Part shown: in pieces, positions 10,371 through 20,627 of the stretch | Position numbering within the stretch: position 1 is the first letter of the stretch | Layout: the number at the start of each line of letters is the position of its first letter | Assembly: GCA_964036295.1 (NCBI GenBank) | Contig: OZ038465.1 | Coordinates: forward strand, 24,772,870 to 24,836,869 | Direction: 5' to 3' | From: Plumapathes pennacea | Lineage: Eukaryota > Cnidaria > Anthozoa > Antipatharia > Myriopathidae | DNA length: 64,000 nt | Made by a program: the position numbers and the translations under genes | Notes under the pieces: generated by a model | Seen by the model: the letters and a program-made list of their open reading frames with translations, nothing else | The model's database searches: none | Told to the model about the DNA's origin: nothing

Positions 10371-11573
10371 CTAACATACGGTTATTTTTGGGAGCGAACC
10401 AATTTCTCTTTGAATGTAGCTCCCAGACACCTCTTTGCACGTCTCGGCCCACTTTCTTTTGATAGTGTCATAGGTTGTTTCCCTATCTAACCTTATACAA
10501 GGTGTTTGCTCACGCCCAGGTATTTTTGAAGGCTTGAAAAAGATTGGTAGGTCTTTTGTGCATCCTTCTTTGGGGCAGGAGAAACGCACCTTAGTTCGTC
10601 TGCTGCTGACTCTGCTTCTACTGGTTCTGATATACCAGGCTGAGGTTGATAGGACCCACCTTCCCTGGTCGTATACCTCACAGCGCCAGCCTCCACACAC
10701 GGTTGACCAAACGCCTGCAGGACACAAAGGTTTGTGGGCCCCTGAGGTGTGCCAAAGCCTTTCACTCGAGTTGGTGTAAAATGCTTCCCAGGATCCACAT
10801 CATATGCCTTCCACACTCGCAGACTGCCAGACTCAAAATTAAAGTTGTTGAGAGCCTGTAGAGTTTTAGGGTTTTGGTACCATAGGTCACATCTTGGAGG
10901 AATGAAGGGATAGAAATAAAATCCAGAAAGTGGTCAATTTCACTGGATCAAGGCGGCATCGCTGCAAGACAGGAGGTTCAATGAGTTGGCCTGGACTGAA
11001 AAGGAAAGCGTGCTTGTTGGCTTCGTCAACTCTCCACTTTGTCAAACTCAGGATGAAGTTTAACAACTCGGTCTTGGAATAATTGCCCACAAACTCTGAC
11101 CGGATCTGCTGCCTAGTATACCAAGATGTGGCCTCATTGTAAAGCGTAACTAGCCTAGACAGCAGCGTATTCTCGGGAAGGTTGACGTCGGAGTCAGTAG
11201 CATGACTGCACTTTTCAGTGACTTGCTGCAAAAGCCATTTGGATTGTCCTGGTGGTATGGCATCTAGAACAGTCTCTACGGCTTGCATTCTTTTCCGTTT
11301 ATAGTAACGTACAGTAGGCGATGAAATGCTTTCTATGCTTGTGCTAAGCTGGGAACGTACTGGGCTAACCCTACCATCTACATGCCATAAAAAGTTGTTG
11401 AGGGAGTGTAACTTCATCTGTATCTGTGGAGTGGGCTGCCATTCCATTGATGTTTCGTCGGATGTTACAGATTCTTGTGAAGCAAAGGAGAAAACGTCGG
11501 AACCATCATTGCTTGGCTGAGCTCCGCCTTTGGCTAACGGCATACCCTTACTTACAGATTGCAATGGCAACAT
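10371..11573 (-). pseudogene. Broken copy of a multi-copy C2H2-type cnidarian gene
   Basis: The minus strand opens with a 228-codon block (10887-11573) containing LTKWRVDEANKHAF and PGQLIEPPVLQRCRLDPVK, then continues in other frames through LDFISIPSFLQDVTYGTKTL, KGFGTPQGPTNLCVLQAFG and a C2H2-like CPKEGC...SFSSLQKYL..SKH segment, ending with YDTIKRKWAETCKEVSGSY. At least three frame changes are needed. The first zinc-ligand His of the finger appears as Tyr. I recall this motif order from uncharacterised multi-copy coral proteins; no function is known to me. An ATG opens the frame at 11573, but an upstream exon cannot be excluded. Confidence 0.6.
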
Positions 11574-11619
11574 CTGAAAAAGAGCAGCGAATTTTTATCA
11601 GGGTGCACAAATCTTTTAA

Positions 11620-12953
11620 AACCTAAAACTACGTAAACTGAACCCTCCTCTAGTCTATTAAAGTATCGAAAACTTGTGTTAAAATGTGTAAAAATAAGCT
11701 CATTTACAAAATGCGGGAACGCAGTTTCAGATCTACTTTTACTCCTTAGACAATAATATAGAATATGCTCGCTTATTGCTCGCGGGCGTGGCCCGTCGAG
11801 GTTAAAATCACACGGCGTGTCTTTATCGTCATGTTAGTTTTTTTCTGGGTTACGAATCTGCACACCATGATTGGTTCAGATTATCACGTGATATGCAATG
11901 ACGTAATTGACTTCGAAACAACTCGATTGTGGCCAGTGAATTGCTCGGTACTTGTGTGTAAAAGTTAACTGCATTTAATCCAAACTCCACCGTTTGGGTT
12001 TGTGGAACACGCACTGATAAACTGGATGTTAGGGAACGATTTTGGCTTGCGTTCTTTAGTTCACCGCGGAAGCTTCGAGAATAGCCGTAAACAGATGTTT
12101 GATCAGATACCGCTGGGGGATTGCAGATATCTCTGTCGCCGCTAAATATTTAGTCCCGACGAAACTTTCTGTGGCGACACGAAATACTTCTGGGAAGAAA
12201 ACAGGCCGAAAACGGAAACCAAAGCTACGATGAGCTTTAACCGCAAAACAATGGCGATTTATGTTTTACTCTGTTCATGACATCTGTTGCCTCATACGAT
12301 TCTTCTGCTTATCGTACATTGCCTGTTGAAATGTTTCTTTCATTCGATCATGTAGCCTTTGTTTTGCAATGGTCATTGTATACCAGAAATGAAAAATACA
12401 CCAAAATAGTCCTGAGTATTAAGTTTGCAGTCGCAAATGGACTGAACGCACTGTGAACAAAACCGCAATAATATTTTAAACATGTCTCGCGTTACATTCC
12501 TCGCTTTCAATTTTATATTTGTTACAAAGCACGAATACTCGAAAGCCTAATAGAAGTGAAACGCATTCAGTTAAAAAACAAGACAGACTAGTATTGAAGC
12601 GAAGGCTGGATTAATCGTGGCCTCGAGGTCAAACTGTCAAAGACAAGTCACGCATTACTCAGATTTACTCGGTGGGTAACCGTTTCGCTTCTAAGTTCAA
12701 AATGCAGAGTCGCTCAACCTTTAAGAACCAAGTGTATGAGTGCTGTAATGATAGCCAAGTTCTCTATACTGTGAGAAACTGGAAGTCTCCCGGTCTTCCG
12801 CTCTTGTCTTTGCTTTCCATTTTAGTTTATTCTGCTCTCGACCCAACTAGCCGGCCGCGAGCTCACTGGCAACGCCAGTCTAGTTATGATAAAAACCGAG
12901 CTTATTCTATATTATTATGTTGTCGTGCCAACTTTAAACTCTTTCTTGCCACT
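11620..12953. other. No recognisable gene; one interspersed repeat
   Basis: Only short frames. The segment about 12310-12470 (containing GATCATGTAGCCTTTG) recurs, diverged, at 37139-37300 in the same orientation. Nothing else recognisable. Confidence 0.5.
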
Positions 12954-13075
12954 AGGCCTATTTCAAACGTTAGACTTCACATGCGTCGAATACAATGCAA
13001 ATGAGCAAAATCTAGTGTTTCAACTAGGTTACATTGTATTTCACGCATGTGAAGTTTGATGTTTAAAACAGGCTT
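12954..13075. mobile_element. Palindromic MITE (AGGCCTATTTCAAAC family)
   Basis: Imperfect arms of about 44 bp (12954-12997 and 13032-13075) around a 34-bp loop; contains CTTCACATGCG and its complement. A half-copy lies at 25071-25122, and a relative with AGGCCCTGTTT ends lies at 27142-27266 and 46671-46793. Confidence 0.75.
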
Positions 13076-13167
13076 AAATGATGGCATATTTTTGGTGACA
13101 GGAAGAAAAAAATCACACAAGAAAATGGGATCATACCGTGGGATGAAAATGGGATATACAATTATCT

Positions 13168-13190
13168 CCCCCCCCCCCCCCCCCCCCCCC
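13168..13190. repeat. Poly-C tract
   Basis: A run of 23 C residues. Length is likely to be error-prone. Confidence 0.95.
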
Positions 13191-13316
13191 GAGTGAATAA
13201 TGCCCTGCAGGGAAGTAGAGTAATTTCGTCGCGTATTGTTTGTGAAGCAATCAAAGAACATCTCCTTAAAGAAACTTACAGGCACGCACTTGCTAAGAGA
13301 CTACTTGCCAAGTAAA

Positions 13317-13826
13317 CAGTAGGTTGGTTGTGATCGTCCGGGTTAGTGTAGTCTCCAGAAAGACTGTTGTTGGTGACTGACGTTTCGACTACCTGAGCGG
13401 AAGTCATCTTCAGAGTCAAGTGAAAAGTATTCGTCAGATGGCGGTATATGTGTCTCTGGTTGTAGAAGGGATTGGTCCGTTATGTCGGTCTATGGTTGGT
13501 CGAGTCGGCTTGGTTGTGTTTCGTTATTGGTCAGTTGATGTTCTTTTGTCCTGTTGATTAGTCTATTAGTCTAACATCAACTGACCAATAACGAAACACA
13601 ACCAAGCCGACTCGACCAACCATAGACCGACATAACGGACCAATCACTTCTACAACCAGAGACATATATACCGCCATCTGACGAATACTTTTCACTTGAC
13701 TCTGAAGATGACTTCCGCTCAGGTAGTCGAAACGTCAGTCACCAACAACAGTCTTTCTGGAGACTACTCTAACCCGGACGATCACAACCAAACTACTGTT
13801 CACACTCCTGGGTTCAAACCATTTGC
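13317..13826. mobile_element. 510-bp foldback element with 13-bp flanking direct repeats
   Basis: Two near-identical arms of about 228 bp (13314-13542 and 13573-13800) face each other across a 30-bp spacer, followed by a 26-bp non-palindromic tail. The whole is flanked by CTTGCCAAGTAAA at 13304-13316 and again at 13827-13839. Each arm carries CTGAAGATGAC...AGTCGAAACGTC, similar to the ribozyme-like motif of Penelope-like elements. A long and irregular target duplication plus inverted partial copies fits a Penelope-derived non-autonomous insert better than a MITE. Confidence 0.75.
13697..13741 (+). ncRNA. Hammerhead-like motif, right arm
   Basis: Core halves CTGAAGA and GAAAC are separated by a GACT/AGTC stem with a TCCGCTCAGGT loop. 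There is one extra nucleotide between CTGAAGA and the stem compared with a canonical hammerhead. The mirror copy lies on the minus strand at about 13376-13420. Cleavage ability cannot be judged from sequence alone. Confidence 0.3.
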
Positions 13827-14232
13827 CTTGCCAAGTAAATTTGGTCATTGTTGACAAGGTTTCCATTGTTCAACTTCAATACTGTAACGTGGGTTATGTT
13901 CCCCTTTTTGAGATTGTGCTGCATTTTAAATTGTTTGAAAACTGTGGTAAACAATCCCAAAGTAAATTTACGATACGGGTGTACAACGGATCATGAATGA
14001 ACTGTCAACGTAAGGTACATTTATTCCCACAAAAAGAAAATAATCGAAGAAGTAACGCCGCTCAAATCCCGCCTTTTATCATACTTTTAAGATTGCCGCG
14101 TTATGAATGTTTTTGTCGTTGTTTCAGCACGATTCATTGGACGTTTATCGTACCATTTGCGGATCCTTTCTCTGCTGGGGATCATTTACCGGCCTGGTAC
14201 AGAACTTCTCTATGTCGTCGATAGAAATATCA

Positions 14233-14823
14233 AACATACCTCCAAGAAGCTTCCAGGATCACTTGACGCACACGGTTCTTGGGAGAGGGACTCGGGTACT
14301 GGAATATCAGCAATAGCGGGCTGGACTTCTTGTGGCTGCTCACCTCGCACAGCGGCCAGGTGATCATTACGACAAGTTTTGCACGTGCCTGCATAAAGTT
14401 GCCATCATATACCTTTTCGATAATTCAACAAGTTGTTTGGAAAAGGAGGTAACATCAAATTAACACACAGTAACAAGAGTAGGCTCACAGAGACTTTAAA
14501 ATTGTCCTAATATCTTGATATCCTACCTCCTCCAACTGGAATGAGTACGTTCCATCTTGCCATTATTTCCTTGCACATTTCTAAATTCGTTCCTCTATCT
14601 GGTTTACCCTTCCGATTTCCATGAAGTGGGTGCACGCACTTTCTCCCCGGTCCCACATTAATGCAAGTTGAACTCGGTGTCTTGGACAGATCGTCATATC
14701 AGCACCATCTTCGTCGAAGTTACCAGTGAGGGCAAGAATCAACTCCTTCTCCGTAGAAATACTACTCTGGGACACTTTGATTTGTCTCAGGTGATATTTT
14801 ATTTCTTCTAGGCAAGAACTCAA
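14233..14823 (-). pseudogene. Fragment of an uncharacterised multi-exon gene
   Basis: Minus-strand block 14581-14823 reads EIKYHLRQIKVSQ... then DEDGADMTICPRHRVQLALMW, ending at a stop. A second block near 14233-14390 reads CKTCRNDHLAAVRG and AIADIPVPESLSQEPCASSD before a possible splice donor (GAG|GTATGT). The CPRHR block resembles a motif I recall from multi-copy cnidarian proteins of unknown role. No complete gene can be built, so this is a tentative call. Confidence 0.35.
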
Positions 14824-14829
14824 CGGGAA

Positions 14830-16517
14830 AAATTATTTGATTCCCGGATAGCGCGAGGAAATGTCACACTTGTTACTCGAAAAAGATGTAAACGAGCACG
14901 AGAGGACCGCCATAAAAGCTGATATCAAACTGTAACGGGCCGAAATTTATAGATGAAGGAGCAGAACTTCGATGAGAGCGATAATATTTACTGGACGAAA
15001 CATTCGAGTATTGGAACTCAAAACCTAACTGACTAACACTAGTTATGCGCTATATTTATACAACAGGGTTACTAAGTATAAATGGTGATCCATTAGGGAA
15101 GGGCATATCCGGTATGAAAATCTCCACTTAATGAATACGTAATAAAAAATGAACTAGCAAAGTAAATATAGGGTGTAACTGAATACGTCTGCAGGGCGCA
15201 TTAGCGTGTTGACAGCTGCGGCGACAACGTCACGCAGCACCGTACAAACAAAGTTTGTACTAATTATATTACGCCAAAAGCATCAAGGCTGTCAGTTTTA
15301 AAATGAAAGTAACAATTAAGGCTTCAACGAAATGCTCACTTAGGTCAGTGAACTTTACCTCAAGCGATTTATCAATTCATGCAGCAGTGTAATTTACCGC
15401 TCGTCAAGGTCCTGGGCTCGTGTTCCCGTCACGCATTCGGTGCGTTCCGGTGTCGTGTTTAAACTGGAGCGTTTTACCGAGGTAGTAGAGTTTACTTTCT
15501 TAAGTCGACAAATTCAATGTTTATTTGACGGCAAATAAAACAGATAGTCATTTTGGGTGAGCTCAGGATCTTATCAATCAGGTAAAACAATGATTTTAGG
15601 GAGAAATACCACTCGGGTTGTACTTGACGCCAAATAAAATGAAATACGTCGCGTGTCGTACGGTGGGCCCTGAAAAATCAGCAGGGCTACAAGAGTAATC
15701 TAAATATTACAAGATGATGTCCAGGATTTATACGTAACGATAAGAAGCTTTATAGACCGTTCACTGGTCTATGAGTGTAAGAATGGAAGTTTGGGCATCC
15801 TTCCTGTTTACATCGAGGGATATAAAGACGGTTATTGCCATCAGCTAGATTTAACTGCCATAAATATTATTCACATACATTTTTAAGTCTTCAATTTACA
15901 AAATGTGTTTAAAGATCGGCTTCCGCAATGTTTTATTTGACTGGATTTGGGCCTTTTATCTTTTTGGCGCCCGTCGCCGGTCACATGGTTTAATCAGCTG
16001 TTGTTGCAAGAAAATAACAGATGCCAAAAAGTTTATTGTTGATATTATAAGTCCAAGGACTGGTCTTAATCGTGTTGTAATTTGTTTTGAAAAAGAAGGT
16101 TGCGCATTGGAGATATTTGGATTGGAAGTTGAGCATTTTTACCTTATTGTGGAAACTTGCATGACAGGGGTACATACTGACAGCTCCTAATTAACAATTA
16201 TTGCTCCAAACAACTTGAAACTACGGTTGTGAACTAACAGAAGAAGGCTTTTTAACCATATGAAATAACAATAAAATCCAGTGTATTTTGAGGGCAGACG
16301 GGGTGTCTAGTTCTTGAGGTTTTTTATTGCGATTTTTGTGATTTTTGGGTAAAAAAAAGCCATGTGGGGTGGTCTATTTTCCAAAGGAAAAGTTGTAAAG
16401 CCCAACCAGTTTGCCTTATTGAGTACTTAATTGAACCTGTTAATTGTGCCAAGTTTCACTGAAATCGGTGAGATGGCATGTATCATCACCGCCTGGTCCT
16501 ATGGTGGGCCCACCCTC
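14830..16517. other. No recognisable gene
   Basis: Contains one 95-codon frame at 15903-16190 (MCLKIGFRNVLFDW) with no domain I recognise. No repeat structure seen. Confidence 0.45.
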
Positions 16518-17399
16518 AAATAGGCTTCATGTGCAATTTGTTTTTACTCTGGATTGCATGCACCAGACTCAGGCATGCAAATTTAATAAGCTCGAATTGT
16601 TTTGTATGTGAACCCGATCAAAACAGCATGATTTCTCCCAGAATCAAAGCAAAATTTGAACGGTTTACTTCAAATTATACACGGGCTTCAGACCTAGTCA
16701 TACTTCTAAGGGCTTGTGAACGATTCTCGCTGCAATCACCTCATGTCAGGTTACAGTATTTGTTACAGTTTTAGTCTTGAAAGAAAAAGTAAGACATCTG
16801 ACTAAATCATTCAAGACTCCATGTTACGATTGCTCTGAGCGAATACGGTAGCCGAAACTGGCGACAGCAGCGTATTAAACAATACTTCGAAGGAAAATGG
16901 TCAGCATACAGATTCTAATACATTCTTGAAGTGATTGAGTTACAAGATACGGGTAGAATATATTTGTCACGGTAAATGTTCGATTTCCACTGACTAACCT
17001 TTGATGCTTGACTTTCTGAATAAATATCTGAGTTTAACACAAAACGGCGTCTGAAGCTCCCGATTTGCTTTCAAGCGCTGTTCCTTTTGAAGAGCCGTTT
17101 CTTCGGCACGCTTCCGTTCATGATGCTGTCAGTTGTAACATGTTTGTCGTCTTTTCTCTAGACGTATTTGGCGCTGTTCGATCGTTTCACAATTTCGCCT
17201 TGCCTGTGCCTGCTCCCTTCTCTTTTGAAGACGAGCTTCGCGAGACCGTTCTGTTTCAAGTTTTCAAATTCATTTTCGTGAACGCGGTTACGTACAATTA
17301 TTGCTTCGTTCAAATTTTTTTTCTTCCGAATTAAAAACACTACCGGAGACGCTAATCGTTACGTCATCGCCTTATGCACCTGACCTAAAAAGTCGTACT

Positions 17400-17452
<53 letters not shown>

Positions 17453-17531
17453 CGAACATTAAATTTCGAGGTGGCGGCACGCTTGGAGTCATGCATTAGC
17501 GTCCTGATTCTTACCCTCGCTTCGCTCGGGA
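16518..17531 (-). mobile_element. Helitron-like element, copy A (truncated)
   Basis: Same family as copies B-D in minus orientation. The TC-type 5' end is at 17531 (TCCCGAGCGAAGCGAGGG on the minus strand). The terminus equivalent to CTAG is missing; homology starts at AAATAGGCTTC. The Arg-rich block lies at 17060-17290 on the minus strand. A (CA)n tract occupies the position where other copies carry GACTGACA-type repeats. Confidence 0.8.
17402..17447. repeat. (CA)n microsatellite
   Basis: About 46 bases of CA repeats inside Helitron-like copy A, at the family's variable microsatellite position. Confidence 0.95.
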
Positions 17532-17534
17532 GCA

Positions 17535-19340
17535 ACGTTGTGATCAAAAATACCTCCTCAGGCTCTTATTGCTGAGCTCCATCCTTGAGATTTATCTCAA
17601 ACAGTTTTAGCTCAGTTTTATTTCTACGACCGGGATTCAACTTTCGGGGTTCAACGTCATTAAATTCGATACGGACACTGAATAGTCTCGAATGTAGAAG
17701 GAGGAATGTCTAGCTGCTCTGAGCAATTTGAATCAAATCGGATTTCTCTAAAGACTTCAGTGACGCTTTTCTTTTGCACATAATTCAGACAAAAGATGAC
17801 GCGGAAATCGCCACTTTTGGCGCGCAATCAGATTTTCGCGATTTTTCCGAAAACTAAACATCGCCGGAACTCTGTCATTTGATTTTTGGAAAAAGGTCGC
17901 CAAAGGGTTATCTCTGGAGTAAATATGAGCGATACAAAACAAATGGTCGGTGAACATCGATTCTCGACGGATATAGTCGGGCGCTCTTAAACGTTCACAC
18001 TGGCAATAGAATAGAAGCTACCTAATGAAATATTAGACGTCTACAACGCTGTCATCAAACGTATTACACATCCCCGCATTTTAACCCCTTGGGTATTGTA
18101 TTTTAGACACTTGCACAAGGCGTGATTAGGGCGAACAATTGGTCTTTTTCTCTGTTGCCGTGAAAATGATCCCAAGAAACAGGAGAATAGTCATATGATA
18201 CACCATGCTACAAAATCTACACCTATCCGGAAATTCAATTAATTAAGTTAGCTCTAAGTCAGGTTTTTACGTGACTCAAGTCAGACTTACTGCCTTTGTT
18301 TTTGCCGGCGCTAAGTCGAAAATCAATTTTTTTGTCTTAGTCGTTCAAACGCGTTTTTATCGCTAAGTCGTCCTAAGTCGTTACTAAGTCAGACTTAGCG
18401 CTAACGATCGGAAACGCGGGCGGTATGCATACCATCAAACGAACCTTGGTAGCACACAAGTTCGTAACATGTGATTTATTTCCAGACATCGATGATTGAT
18501 ATTTCACGAACATTTTGTCTAAATTACTAGCGGCACTGACATCATCTATCAGTTAACGATTGCTCTGTAGATTCCATCGTACAATTTGTTAGCTCAAGGG
18601 TAAATAGTTGTCGACTTAAAATGCAAATATTTATATTCTGGTTGCGGTTGAATATATAAAGATTTTGATTGTTTTTACATTGTTCTGCAGTAATTATACT
18701 TGTTTCTCCATTTCACTTTCTAACTCCACTGCGTATCCGCGTACCACTTCCACATATACTTCAAAAACGTAGGGGGAGGGATGGCCTAACTCCAATGTAT
18801 TCCTCGTTCTACTGAAGAGGGAGATCTAGCTTGACTGCATATTTGCGTATCCACCGATTTTTAGGGGTGCTTCAAAAATGCGGGGTATTCTGTAGTTACT
18901 AGTTACTCGGATTGCTAAAAAGCCCAAAGGAATGAAAACACTACAGATACGCTGTTTGTTTGTTTGTTTTTTGCCGCTCCTTTACAAACAACTACGTAAT
19001 CTAAATATACCATCGTCAATAACAAACCTTGAAAGTAGAAGCTTCGTTGTCGAGTGTGAGGATTGAATCCGCTAGCGAAACAATGTGACGAACATAAAGA
19101 GGACTACGTTTGCAAGTGCCAAGTAAAAAGGTTCAAACCTGTGAGAGCTTTCGAAATCGATGTGTGTGTGGCTGACCGCGGCCGACCAGCCACGACCCCG
19201 ACCAAACGTTAAAGGAATGGCGTACGGCTATGCCTATTGTTAAAAAACAATCTTCGTTTCAAGTCTCTCATGTGCTTTGCATCCAACTACATGATAAATT
19301 TCAAGGCACGGTTTCTAAGACCTTTGAACGCTTCGCTGTC
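17535..19340. other. No recognisable gene; CTAAGTC repeats at 18250-18410
   Basis: Non-coding. At 18250-18410 there are at least seven CTAAGTC/GACTTAG-type units in both orientations. Otherwise only short frames. Confidence 0.5.
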
Positions 19341-19344
19341 GAGT

Positions 19345-19496
19345 ATGAGTTGGGGGGATAAAATCCGCTAGAGGGGGATAGAATCCGCTAGCGCATATTA
19401 TCCGCGGGGAACTGAATCCGCTACCGGATTTTATCCGGGGGTACTAAATCCGCTAGCGGATTCTATCCGGGGGGGAATAAAATCCGCTAGGACACC
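19345..19496. repeat. ATCCGCTAGCGGAT tandem/palindromic array
   Basis: Six or more units of A(A)ATCCGCTAG with complementary CGGATT(T/C)TATCC partners, spaced by G runs. The unit ATCCGCTAGCGGAT is itself palindromic. Confidence 0.85.
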
Positions 19497-19499
19497 GGC

Positions 19500-20620
19500 T
19501 TGCAGGACAAGATCTTGTCCAACTGCTCAAAAAACGGAGGCTTTTTTCAGGGGTTGAAGTTACCGGAAAGAGAGCACTCATCCTTGTATAGGCGATATGC
19601 GTTCACAAGTGTGTGGATAGGAGTCTTGCAAGACTCGAGATCTCTGTCCTCAAAGCCTGCCGCTCGGAGAAAAACGCTTATTTTCTCCCATATCGGTTTT
19701 TTCTGGTACAGGCTTTTAGTTTTTCCTGAATATTCTCTTCTCCCCATTTTTCAAGAGTTGTCTCTCCTTGTTCCGAAGTCCTTCCGCGCTTTCGGTTTGT
19801 GGGGTTTGCAGCCACCATTAAAGTTTTGTGTAACTATAAAACACACTTTTAAACTACCTCGCAGAGGTTGTTTAGTTACACAGGTTTTAAACCAGTTTAA
19901 TTTTGCCGCGCGCGCGGTGTGAACAGCTGACGTAGCTAAACAACTTTTATTAAACAGCTTTTAAACAGGTTAAGCATTGGTGTGAACGGGGTATTTTAAG
20001 TCTTCTGCGATTAGAGTTGTTTGCCGCCGCAGTCTTAGGTATGTTTTTGTGGTTCAGCACACACGAATCACCGCTCAATTCACACTCGCCTTTCACCATT
20101 TTGGGTTGCTTTACTAGGAGAAATCATACACTATTAGTCTCTGTATTGATTGCTACAGCTGCAACAAGCACGATGTTCACGTATAGACCATTATGATCCA
20201 CTTTGTGGAGGTATTTGCCAAAATTGAGACAGTTGAAAATGATGAATCGTTATAACTTAAAAAAAAAAACATATTATTTTTTATAAGCTGTTGAAATGGT
20301 GAACCGATGCGAACATAGTATTCGTCTATTTCACTACCGCACATTTTTTCCATAGTATGTAAAGTATGATTTTGTTCATCACCTGAAGACATAGTCGAGT
20401 CATTTTCTTTGTCAGTGTAATCAGTATCATGATAAACGCGTGTGAACCGTGCTGCGAATTATTAGTGAATTGTGAACAGGTGCACCGCTAAATATCTGAC
20501 CAAGCCCGTTGGTAGTGCGTCGCATGCTTCTTAGATGTAATTGTAGATACCCAGTTCTATTTAACTTTCAGAAAAAATACATCCAGACGATAAAAAATCA
20601 AAAATGTTTCCGTCGGTGCC
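19500..20620. other. No recognisable gene
   Basis: Several frames (for example 19500-19922, 140 codons) lack any recognisable motif. Repeated TTTAAAC strings lie at 19840-19990. Confidence 0.4.
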
Positions 20621-20627
20621 TTCTTCC

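Noticed and set aside
15903-16190. 95-codon frame as a real gene
   Set aside because: No promoter, splice or homology support visible; left as an unassigned frame.
17065-17334. Plus-strand 89-codon frame and similar ones at 21817 and 51486
   Set aside because: They are antisense readings of the Arg-rich block of Helitron-like copies A, B and C; the minus-strand reading matches copies D and F.
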